A stretch of DNA of 64,000 nt from Algoriphagus sp. A40. GTDB lineage: Bacteria; Bacteroidota; Bacteroidia; Cytophagales; Cyclobacteriaceae. The notes under the pieces were generated by a model that had not been told where the DNA came from, made no database searches, and saw only the letters and a list, made by a program, of their open reading frames with translations. The position numbers and the translations under genes were made by a program. Numbering within the stretch: position 1 is the stretch's first letter; every line of letters begins with the position of its first letter. Of the stretch, positions 57,522-64,000 are shown piece after piece. The stretch is from assembly GCF_002002735.1 (NCBI RefSeq), contig NZ_MUNY01000061.1, forward strand, positions 1 to 64,000, read 5' to 3'.

Positions 57522-58067
57522 ATGATCCGCATCCATATTTTTGGCGCCTCTGGATCCGGCGTGACCACTCTGGGTCAGGCTCTCAGTGAGGAAATTGGTA
57601 TCCCCTACTTCGACAGTGATAGTTACTTCTGGGAAAAGACAAATCCTCCATTTACCCACAAAAAACCTCCCGAACTCAGAAATAACCAGATAAAGAATGA
57701 CCTCCTTGCCTTCCAAAACTGGATTTTTGGAGGTTCAAGCTTGAGTTGGGGTAAAGATGTATTCCCGGATTTCAGCTTGGTTGTTTTCCTGAGGGTTCCA
57801 AAAGAAACCAGACTCAGGCGAATCGAAGCGCGGGAAATGGAGCGATACGGAGATCTGATCCGAGCTGATCCACAACAAGCCCGTAAAACCCGGGAATTTC
57901 TCGAATGGTGTGCTGACTACGACGATTGCACCGGCCGTGCCAACAGAAACATCAAAGTGCACGAACAATGGCTGCAAAGTCTCCCCTTTCCAATACTCAA
58001 AATTGAAGGCAATCACAGCGTGGAAGAACGGGTCGACCTGATCCTGGATTGGATAAAAAAGAATTGA
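57522..58067 (+). CDS. P-loop kinase-like protein (adenylate/shikimate kinase fold)
   Basis: 181 residues. The Walker A motif is GASGSGVTTL at 8-17, with SDSYFWEKTNPPFTHKKPPE as the DxD-like metal/substrate segment and LVVFLRVPKETRLRRIEARE as strand plus lid-start. LID-type arginines (RLRRIE) follow. The fold is that of adenylate- or cytidylate-like kinases; the true substrate is not clear, and it is too divergent for Adk or AroK. It starts 1 bp after the acyltransferase stop, so the two are co-expressed. The P-loop lysine is replaced (GSGVT instead of GSGKT), so catalysis may differ. Confidence 0.75.
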   Translation: MIRIHIFGASGSGVTTLGQALSEEIGIPYFDSDSYFWEKTNPPFTHKKPPELRNNQIKNDLLAFQNWIFGGSSLSWGKDVFPDFSLVVFLRVPKETRLRRIEAREMERYGDLIRADPQQARKTREFLEWCADYDDCTGRANRNIKVHEQWLQSLPFPILKIEGNHSVEERVDLILDWIKKN

Positions 58068-58097
58068 TCCAAACCAAATAATCTTTGGCTTTGTTTC

Positions 58098-58105
58098 TAA
58101 CTTTG
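58098..58105 (+). promoter_or_regulatory. -7 box candidate for hppD
   Basis: TAACTTTG is an exact TAnnTTTG match, 33 bp before the HppD start. No TTG at standard -33 spacing. Confidence 0.35.
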
Positions 58106-58138
58106 GAAGAGAATTAACAACCCAAATTTAACTTAGCC

Positions 58139-59233
58139 ATGACTGAAGATTTCTTGCCTTTAAATGGGACTGATCATGTGGAGCTCTATGTTGGCAATGC
58201 CAAGCAAAGCGCACTCTACTACCAATATGCCTTTGGATTTGAATTGATCGCTTACGCTGGTCCTGAAACAGGGATCCGAGACAGGGCATCTTATGTACTT
58301 AAGCAGGACAAAATCAGGCTTGTCCTCACCTCTCCTCTTAGCTCCAATCACCCAATCGCCGAACATATTTTGAAACACGGCGACGGCGTGAAAGTACTTG
58401 CTCTTTGGGTGGATGATGCCGAAAAATCCTGGTTGGAAACCACTTCCAGAGGTGCAGAATCTGCCTCAAAACCGGCCATTATCAAGGATGAATTTGGCGA
58501 AGTAAAAGTAGCCTCCATCAAGACCTATGGGGATACGATCCATACTTTCGTGGGAAGAAAGAATTACTCTGGCGTTTTCCTTCCTGGCTATCAGTCCAGA
58601 AAAAGCACTTTTAAATCGGAAGGCATCGGCCTGAAATACATCGACCATTGTGTTGGAAATGTGGAATTGGGCCAAATGAACCGATGGGTAGAGTACTACG
58701 AAAAGGTAATGGGCTTTAAGCTGCTGCTAACCTTCGACGACAAGGACATTTCCACTGAATATTCTGCCCTAATGTCAAAGGTGGTTTCCAACGGAAACGG
58801 CTACATCAAATTCCCGATCAATGAGCCTGCCGAGGGCAAAAAGAAATCGCAAATCGAAGAATATCTGGACTTCTACGGAGGTCCAGGGGTTCAGCACATG
58901 GCAATTGCTACGGACGATATCTGTCATACGGTCAGTGAATTGAGAAGTCGAGGCGTGGAATTCCTGGAGGTGCCCTCCTCCTATTATGATGATTTGCTTG
59001 ACCGGGTTGGGAAAATAGATGAAGCAATCGAGCCATTGAAAAATCTCAACATTCTGGTGGACCGGGACGAAGAGGGATATTTACTCCAGATCTTCACAAA
59101 ACCTGTGCAGGACCGCCCCACACTTTTCTTTGAAATCATCCAGAGAAAAGGTGCCAAATCTTTCGGCAAAGGGAACTTTAAAGCCCTTTTTGAGGCAATC
59201 GAAAGAGAACAGGCCCTCAGGGGAAATCTTTGA
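58139..59233 (+). CDS. hppD: 4-hydroxyphenylpyruvate dioxygenase
   Basis: 364 residues. The three Fe(II) ligands are His170 (YIDHCVGNVE), His253 (GVQHMAIATDD) and Glu332 (FFEIIQRKG); two VOC-type halves (about 10-150 and 160-345) form the dioxygenase. GGPGVQHMAIATDDI and PTLFFEIIQRKGAKSFGKGN are diagnostic. It converts 4-hydroxyphenylpyruvate to homogentisate in tyrosine degradation. The other pathway genes (homogentisate dioxygenase and so on) are not adjacent. A strong terminator follows 25 bp downstream. Confidence 0.96.
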   Translation: MTEDFLPLNGTDHVELYVGNAKQSALYYQYAFGFELIAYAGPETGIRDRASYVLKQDKIRLVLTSPLSSNHPIAEHILKHGDGVKVLALWVDDAEKSWLETTSRGAESASKPAIIKDEFGEVKVASIKTYGDTIHTFVGRKNYSGVFLPGYQSRKSTFKSEGIGLKYIDHCVGNVELGQMNRWVEYYEKVMGFKLLLTFDDKDISTEYSALMSKVVSNGNGYIKFPINEPAEGKKKSQIEEYLDFYGGPGVQHMAIATDDICHTVSELRSRGVEFLEVPSSYYDDLLDRVGKIDEAIEPLKNLNILVDRDEEGYLLQIFTKPVQDRPTLFFEIIQRKGAKSFGKGNFKALFEAIEREQALRGNL

Positions 59234-59257
59234 CTTTAAAAAATATCTTCATTTTAA

Positions 59258-59294
59258 AGCCGGCCAGAGCGTGGAGTTCTGACCGGCTTTTTTT
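59258..59294 (+). terminator. intrinsic terminator after hppD
   Basis: AGCCGGCCAGA pairs with TCTGACCGGCT (one mismatch) around a 9-nt loop and is followed by seven T. Confidence 0.8.
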
Positions 59295-59345
59295 ATCCTT
59301 TTAATTTCGGAGAAAATGAGCTAATTTTTTATAAATCCCAGCTCT

Positions 59346-59930
59346 ATGAAATCTCTCTTCAAAATCATCAGCAAAACTGTCATAGGGGGAATTTTCTTCC
59401 TCCTTCCAGTCGTGATTATTGTCCTTCTTTTTGGGAAAGCTTTGTCCTCTGTGAAACCAATTGCAGAAACTATTCGGGAAAAGGTACCCTTGGAATTTCC
59501 ATTTTTGGCTTTGATTATTTCACTTTTGATCCTACTACTTATCTGTTTTTTGGCTGGATGGGTTGCTGGGAAAGGAATAGGCAAAGCGATGGTCAATTGG
59601 CTTGAGGATAATTTACTCGACTTATTCCCCGGATACCAATTGATGAAATCCACGATGGAAACCAAAGTTGGGACCATCACTCAAAAGGAGTTTCCAGTCG
59701 TGCTGATCCCGGGTGACGGATGGCAAATCGGATTTCTGGTGGAAGATTTGCCAAACGAGGAGGTTGTGGTATTTATCCCATCTGCCCCAAATGTTTGGGA
59801 AGGAAGTCTGGCAATATTTGAAAAATCTCAACTCCGAGAAACCAAGCTGAAACAACCCGATGTGATAGCCCTTATGAAAAAATTGGGAGTTGGTACTGCT
59901 GAATTGCTAAAAGCAGGAATCAACAAATAA
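59346..59930 (+). CDS. DUF502 membrane protein
   Basis: 194 residues. Two membrane segments (VIGGIFFLLPVVIIVLLFG and FPFLALIISLLILLLICFLA) with the DUF502 middle GKGIGKAMVNWLEDNLLDL and FPGYQLMKSTMETKVG, then a soluble beta region: VLIPGDGWQIGFLVEDLPNE, VVVFIPSAPNVWEGSLAIFE. Family members are small inner-membrane proteins of unknown function. It is convergent with the GH2 gene (24 bp) and has its own promoter after the hppD terminator. Confidence 0.82.
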   Translation: MKSLFKIISKTVIGGIFFLLPVVIIVLLFGKALSSVKPIAETIREKVPLEFPFLALIISLLILLLICFLAGWVAGKGIGKAMVNWLEDNLLDLFPGYQLMKSTMETKVGTITQKEFPVVLIPGDGWQIGFLVEDLPNEEVVVFIPSAPNVWEGSLAIFEKSQLRETKLKQPDVIALMKKLGVGTAELLKAGINK

Positions 59931-59954
59931 CAACTCCCAAATGATATTTGAAAA

Positions 59955-61766
59955 TTACTTGTAGAGTTTTTCGTGGAGTTTTTTCAGCTCTTCCACGGCG
60001 ATTTTGATTACCTGTCTGTCATAGGTCATCAATCCGTTTGTCTCCACTTCCACATCCGTGGTCTGGGTGTAAATTCCCGCGGCCAGACCTTTAGGAATCA
60101 ATTTGGCCAAATCTTCCACCAAAATTGAATACCGGGCTTTCAACTCCTCTTTGGTGGTAAAGCTCTGGTATCCCCAGTTATCTTTCAGCTGCCAGGTATG
60201 CCCTTCTATGGGCAGGCCCAAGCCACCAAATTCGCCCAAAACCAAAATGGTGTTTGCACCGAAAATTTTGGGATCTGGCATCACCGGATCGGGGTAATTG
60301 TGCAAATCCATGATATCGCCGACGATTTTTGTTCCCTCCATTTCAAAATTCCCGCCACTGGCACTGTTGATCAATCTGCTAGCATCCTGTGCTTTGGTGA
60401 AATTGACAATTTCAGTGGTTTTGAACTGACCCCATGCTTCATTGAAAGGAACCCAGACAACAATGGATGGGAAAAACTTGAATTCATTCATGATTTCCTT
60501 CCACTCGGTTTTGAAAATTTCTTCAGATTCAGGGGTTCTCTCTTTGTTCATGCCTTCACGGATGATTCCCGGACGAACCTCCCATCGGTTTCCCATATCT
60601 CCGCTTGGCATATCCTGCCAGACTAACATCCCCAATTTATCCGCGTGATAATACCAGCGGGCCGGTTCCACTTTCACATGCTTTCGGATCATATTGAAGC
60701 CCATTTCCTTGGTCTTTTCGATATCAAAAAGTAAGGCTTCGTCAGTTGGAGCAGTATATAATCCATCCGGCCACCAGCCCTGATCCAAGGGGCCGTATTG
60801 GAAAAGCGGCTTTCCGTTGAGAAACATCCGCTGATGTCCATCCGGAGTTTTCGCCATGCGGATATCCCGATAGGCTGCATAAGATTTGACTTCCTCAATC
60901 AATTTTTTACTCTGGAAAAGCTTAATGGAAACTTCGTAAAGGAAAGGTGAATCTGGAGACCAAGCTTTTGGATTGGGGATTTTGACAGGGGCAGGTTTGT
61001 TAGGCTGGGCCTTAAAAGATGCAACCACTTTTCCGCCTTCCAACAAGCTTACCTCTACTTCCTGGCCTTCAGTTGAATTATTGATTTCCGGATAAAATAC
61101 CTGAACGGAATTTTCCCAGTCTGTCACAGAATACAGGGATGAAATAAACGATTCTGGCACAGTTTCGAGCCATACTGTCTGCCAGATTCCGGTCACTGGT
61201 GTGTACCAGATGCTTTTGGGTTCTTTGACCTGTTTTCCACGAGGCTGGGGTCCTGAATCACTCGGATCCCAAACACGCAGGCGGATTTTTTGGGATTTTC
61301 CTTTGACCAAATGATCCGTGATGTCAAAGCTAAACCCGTCAAAACCTCCCTGATGCTTGCCGACTTGGGTTCCGTTTACCCAAAGTTCAGCCTCCCAATC
61401 TACTGCTCCAAAATGGATCAGCATCCGCTTTCCTTTTCGGTCCATGGCAAGGTCAAAGGTGCGCTCGTACCAAAGTTCATTTTCGGGACCAACAGTCTTC
61501 TGAACTCCGGACAAAAGAGATTCAGCCGGAAAAGGCACGGTGATTTTCCCGGCAAAGCCACCTTCCGGACTGCTGCCTTTTGGAAGAATTGCGAAATCCC
61601 ATTGGCCGTTTAGATTTTGCCATGTATCACGGACCAGTTGAGGGCGCGGATATTCAGGTAGTGGAGCTTCAGGATTGGCCTGATCGGTCCAAGGGGTCTT
61701 AAGAATGGTTTGAGAAAATCCTTCAAAAGAGAGGCAAACCAGCACAAAAAAGAAAATTGATCTCAT
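59955..61766 (-). CDS. glycoside hydrolase family 2 (beta-galactosidase/glucuronidase-like), exported
   Basis: 603 residues; cleavable signal (FEGFSQ, about 14-19). N-terminal sugar-binding domain (PRPQLVRDTWQNLNGQWDFA, ELWYERTFDL, LIHFGAVDWEAELWVNGTQV), then the immunoglobulin-like domain, and the TIM barrel from about 300 (NGKPLFQYGPLDQGWWPDG, EMGFNMIRKHVKVEPARWYY). The acid/base is in WVPFNEAWGQ and the nucleophile in ILVLGEFGGLGLP. It is shorter than classical beta-galactosidases because it ends after the barrel. Cleaves beta-linked glycans; exact sugar unknown. 27 bp downstream of the orphan GH2 C-terminal ORF on the same strand. Confidence 0.92.
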   Translation of the reverse strand: MRSIFFFVLVCLSFEGFSQTILKTPWTDQANPEAPLPEYPRPQLVRDTWQNLNGQWDFAILPKGSSPEGGFAGKITVPFPAESLLSGVQKTVGPENELWYERTFDLAMDRKGKRMLIHFGAVDWEAELWVNGTQVGKHQGGFDGFSFDITDHLVKGKSQKIRLRVWDPSDSGPQPRGKQVKEPKSIWYTPVTGIWQTVWLETVPESFISSLYSVTDWENSVQVFYPEINNSTEGQEVEVSLLEGGKVVASFKAQPNKPAPVKIPNPKAWSPDSPFLYEVSIKLFQSKKLIEEVKSYAAYRDIRMAKTPDGHQRMFLNGKPLFQYGPLDQGWWPDGLYTAPTDEALLFDIEKTKEMGFNMIRKHVKVEPARWYYHADKLGMLVWQDMPSGDMGNRWEVRPGIIREGMNKERTPESEEIFKTEWKEIMNEFKFFPSIVVWVPFNEAWGQFKTTEIVNFTKAQDASRLINSASGGNFEMEGTKIVGDIMDLHNYPDPVMPDPKIFGANTILVLGEFGGLGLPIEGHTWQLKDNWGYQSFTTKEELKARYSILVEDLAKLIPKGLAAGIYTQTTDVEVETNGLMTYDRQVIKIAVEELKKLHEKLYK

Positions 61767-61793
61767 AGTCAGCTAAGTAAATGATAGCTGAAC

Positions 61794-62660
61794 TTATTGA
61801 AAATGAAACCAAAGAACAAGAGGATTCAGTGAAACGGGATTTGGGGGAAAATTATTTTCTCCTGGAGTTTGGGGCAAAGGCTGGGAACTTACCTGAGGAT
61901 TATTTAAAAGAAAACCAAGATCAGAGGTGATAGCAGGATAGCTAGAACCCTGATTTCCAGCTTGTCCAAAGCCAAAATATACATCAGGAGTCTCTGTGCG
62001 GACGTCTACTACAACCGATTCAAATTCAAATTTAATCGATTGGAATTTTTGAAATAATCCTTGGGAATTGACAACCTCTTTTATTTCAGGATCTGCCATA
62101 GCAGTGAAATTCATGTTTTTCCAATTTCCCCGGTTTTCAGAAGTAAGAGTTCCATCACCAATCCAGGAAATCTGATAAAGTTGGTGTTCGGGATAATCGA
62201 ATCCCAATCCCAACCAATTCTCTTCCTTCAAATTTGGTACAGGAGCTGAAGCTTCCATTTTCAGCTGCCCATTGGCAAAGACTGTCCATGTCAGGGTCAA
62301 AGGCCAGGGATTATAGGAAGATTGAACTTGAATGGAACCGTCTTTGAGCTTTTTCCAGCTCACTTTTGTGAAGAAACTATCACTTCCTTGTGCTCCCGGG
62401 ACCTGGGTAAAAGGTAAGACGTTCATCCCAACTTTTACCTTCTCCATGGTTCCTTTGGCTTTTCCAAAAACAAAAATCCGATGACCCACAGTGACCTGCA
62501 GATCGACAGTTGATTCTCTCACCGAAATTTTTTCATTGGGAAAATGCTCCGCATGGGAGCCAACTGAATCCAATCCGATTGGAATTTCAAAAATCAAACC
62601 CCAGATAAGCCACAATGGCATCAGCAAATTGGCTAAAACATGCGGAAGTCGGAGGAACAT
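61794..62660 (-). CDS. orphan GH2 C-terminal (domain 5-like) protein with new N-terminus
   Basis: 289 residues from ATG giving MFLRLPHVLANLLMPLWLIW, a hydrophobic stretch that acts as signal or anchor; the frame is open further upstream but without a better start. The body resembles the C-terminal beta-sandwich of GH2 beta-galactosidases: WTVFANGQLKMEASAPVPNL, WLGLGFDYPEHQLYQISWIG (compare GVxFxYPExxVxxVxWLGxGP) and SDLGFLLNNPQVSSQPLPQT. No catalytic barrel is present, so it cannot hydrolyse by itself; it may be the split or decayed tail of a larger enzyme, or a stand-alone carbohydrate-binding unit. It lies 27 bp upstream of the GH2 gene on the same strand and probably shares its transcript. 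Confidence 0.65.
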   Translation of the reverse strand: MFLRLPHVLANLLMPLWLIWGLIFEIPIGLDSVGSHAEHFPNEKISVRESTVDLQVTVGHRIFVFGKAKGTMEKVKVGMNVLPFTQVPGAQGSDSFFTKVSWKKLKDGSIQVQSSYNPWPLTLTWTVFANGQLKMEASAPVPNLKEENWLGLGFDYPEHQLYQISWIGDGTLTSENRGNWKNMNFTAMADPEIKEVVNSQGLFQKFQSIKFEFESVVVDVRTETPDVYFGFGQAGNQGSSYPAITSDLGFLLNNPQVSSQPLPQTPGENNFPPNPVSLNPLVLWFHFQ

Positions 62661-62842
62661 GAATTTCAGATTCAGAAGAATTTTACCAGAAAGGTAACTT
62701 TTATCCAATTCTATAAAAATCAGGCCAAAACAACAACTTCCCACATCCTTCTGGGTAAATAGTTTTGAGTCATTTATTGGCGCAGGCTGGCATTTTTTGA
62801 CAATTTCTATAACTTAGAACCACACTGAAATTTTTAACTGAA

Positions 62843-64000
62843 ATGAGTTTAATCGACCCTGCAATTCTGAACAAAGCCCAAAGCTGGCTGGATGGAAATG
62901 TGGATGCTCAGACCAAAGCATCCATCAAAAAATTAATAAGCGATAATCCGACTGAATTGGTGGATTCTTTTTATCAGGATCTTGAATTCGGGACTGGAGG
63001 GCTGAGAGGCCTTATGGGTGTAGGCACCAACCGCATGAATGTTTATACTATCGGAATGGCGACCCAGGGATTAGCCAATTACCTTCTGAAGTGTTTTCCA
63101 GGTCAGGAGATCAAAGTCGCCATCACGCACGACTGCCGAATAAACAACACGCTTTTTGCCAAAACCACTGCAGATGTATTCACTGCCAATGGGATCAAGG
63201 TGCTTTATTTCAAGGAAATGAGACCGACTCCCATGCTTTCTTTTGCGGTGAGACATTTCGGTTGCAAAAGCGGCGTAATGATTACCGCCTCACACAATCC
63301 CAAAGAATACAACGGCTACAAGGCCTATTGGGAAGATGGTGCCCAAGTAGTTGCCCCACATGACACCAATATCATCAAGGAGGTGCAAAAAATCACCTCT
63401 TTCGATCAGGTGAATTGGAACAAAAATGACGCATTGTTCCAGTACATCGAGGAAGATTTTGATGCAATCTATCTGAAACTAGTCAAAGGATTGAGTCTTT
63501 CTCCCGAAGCAATCCAAGCACAAAAATCGATGCCAATTGTTTTCTCCCCTATCCATGGAGCCTCTGGAAAAATGGTTCCTGCAGCGTTGAAGGCTTACGG
63601 TTTTGAAAATGTGCATATCGTTAAGGAGCAAGCTGAGCCGGATGGCAATTTTCCTACAGTAATTTACCCAAACCCGGAAGAAGCGGAAGCGCTTACAATG
63701 GCCATAGAACTGGGCAAAAAAGTCAAAGCCGAATTGGTTCTCGCCTGCGATCCTGACGGAGACCGCTATGCCGCAGTGGTTCCTAATGAAAAAGGTGAAT
63801 TTGAATTGCTGAACGGCAATCAGACCGGTGCCATGATAAGCTACTACCTGCTAAACAAATGGAAAGAGGCAGGAAAACTGGATGGTAACCAGTTTATGGT
63901 CAACACCATCGTGACAACGGAATTGATCAATACCATTGCTGCCGGATTTGGAGTGAAATGCTTTAATGTATTGACCGGATTTAAAAATATCGCCGCAATC
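62843..64000 (+). CDS. phospho-sugar mutase (phosphoglucomutase/phosphomannomutase), 3'-truncated by window end
   Basis: 386 residues are visible and the frame is open to the end of the window; the complete protein should be about 550-580. The phosphoserine motif TASHNP is at 148-153 with catalytic Ser150, and the metal loop DPDGDR at 303-308; the N-terminal LEFGTGGLRGLMGVGTNRMN is typical of the Bacteroidota/Firmicutes phospho-sugar mutase group. It interconverts glucose-1- and glucose-6-phosphate or mannose phosphates in the cytoplasm. The start ATG follows an A-rich stretch (TTTTTAACTGAAATG). Divergent from the orphan GH2 C-terminal gene. Confidence 0.92.
   Translation, partial: MSLIDPAILNKAQSWLDGNVDAQTKASIKKLISDNPTELVDSFYQDLEFGTGGLRGLMGVGTNRMNVYTIGMATQGLANYLLKCFPGQEIKVAITHDCRINNTLFAKTTADVFTANGIKVLYFKEMRPTPMLSFAVRHFGCKSGVMITASHNPKEYNGYKAYWEDGAQVVAPHDTNIIKEVQKITSFDQVNWNKNDALFQYIEEDFDAIYLKLVKGLSLSPEAIQAQKSMPIVFSPIHGASGKMVPAALKAYGFENVHIVKEQAEPDGNFPTVIYPNPEEAEALTMAIELGKKVKAELVLACDPDGDRYAAVVPNEKGEFELLNGNQTGAMISYYLLNKWKEAGKLDGNQFMVNTIVTTELINTIAAGFGVKCFNVLTGFKNIAAI

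Noticed and set aside
1..64000. Prophage or integrative element
   Set aside because: No integrase, portal, terminase, capsid, relaxase or transposase gene was recognised in any frame.

Overview
The window reads as a chromosome segment of a Bacteroidota bacterium, most likely a Cytophagales/Cyclobacteriaceae member such as Algoriphagus. That placement is inferred from gene families and was not tested. The pointers are a SusC/SusD pair, TonB receptors with STN and carboxypeptidase-regulatory domains, a DUF4249 partner, LytTR regulation, many short-signal lipoproteins, A-rich upstream regions and a few TAnnTTTG-type -7 boxes. No rRNA, tRNA, transposase, integrase, phage gene or CRISPR array was recognised.

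Layout. (1) 0-0.8 kb: a DUF559 PD-(D/E)XK nuclease gene between two copies of a palindromic REP-like repeat; its last codons lie inside the repeat. (2) 0.8-7 kb: a DUF885 zinc-peptidase-like lipoprotein, a GC-rich non-coding repeat, then a small accessory island. The island holds a DUF6934 gene with a 54-residue partner and terminator, and a DUF6922/AbiEii toxin-antitoxin pair bracketed by two directly repeated vsr-type endonuclease copies (one frameshifted, one without a canonical N-terminus). (3) 7-25.4 kb: secreted catabolic genes. These are a lipoprotein, a cupredoxin/sorbosone-dehydrogenase-like/HEAT protein, a DUF1080 protein, a serine hydrolase, a 1.65-kb repeat field, a planctomycete-style operon (PSD1 cytochrome with DUF1549/DUF1553, DUF1501, DUF2231-cytochrome c-LRR), an exported DapA-family aldolase and a TonB receptor. 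(4) 25.4-28.1 kb: a tandem duplication, a small exported protein, a membrane-anchored LytTR regulator and a multi-hairpin repeat. (5) 28.1-36.7 kb: a phosphoester-oriented locus of type I phosphodiesterase, SusD, SusC, calcineurin-like phosphoesterase and TetR regulator. The same 18-bp palindrome lies upstream of susC and between the divergent phosphoesterase and tetR genes. (6) 36.6-47.2 kb: a CBU_0592-like membrane protein, AlkB, an M1 peptidase, a lipocalin-like lipoprotein, and a four-gene TonB receptor/DUF4249/MG2-like operon. (7) 47.4-64 kb: mostly housekeeping genes, namely a serine hydrolase, LemA-DUF2207, VOC, DinB and SRPBCC-VOC proteins with an ArsR regulator, cold shock protein, GIN-domain lipoprotein, BASS transporter, acyltransferase, P-loop kinase-like protein, HppD, DUF502, a GH2 enzyme, an orphan GH2 C-terminal domain and the start of a phospho-sugar mutase.

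Two signals stand out. The first is the shared operator palindrome suggesting that a TetR protein, rather than the usual anti-sigma or hybrid two-component systems, controls a SusCD phosphoester locus. The second is a multi-hairpin intergenic repeat at 27.8 and 40.0 kb, in which the 18-bp loop of one hairpin is exactly inverted between the two copies. A third is a family of about 140-bp elements with TTATCCGC/GCGGATAA ends, sitting 38-120 bp upstream of several genes.
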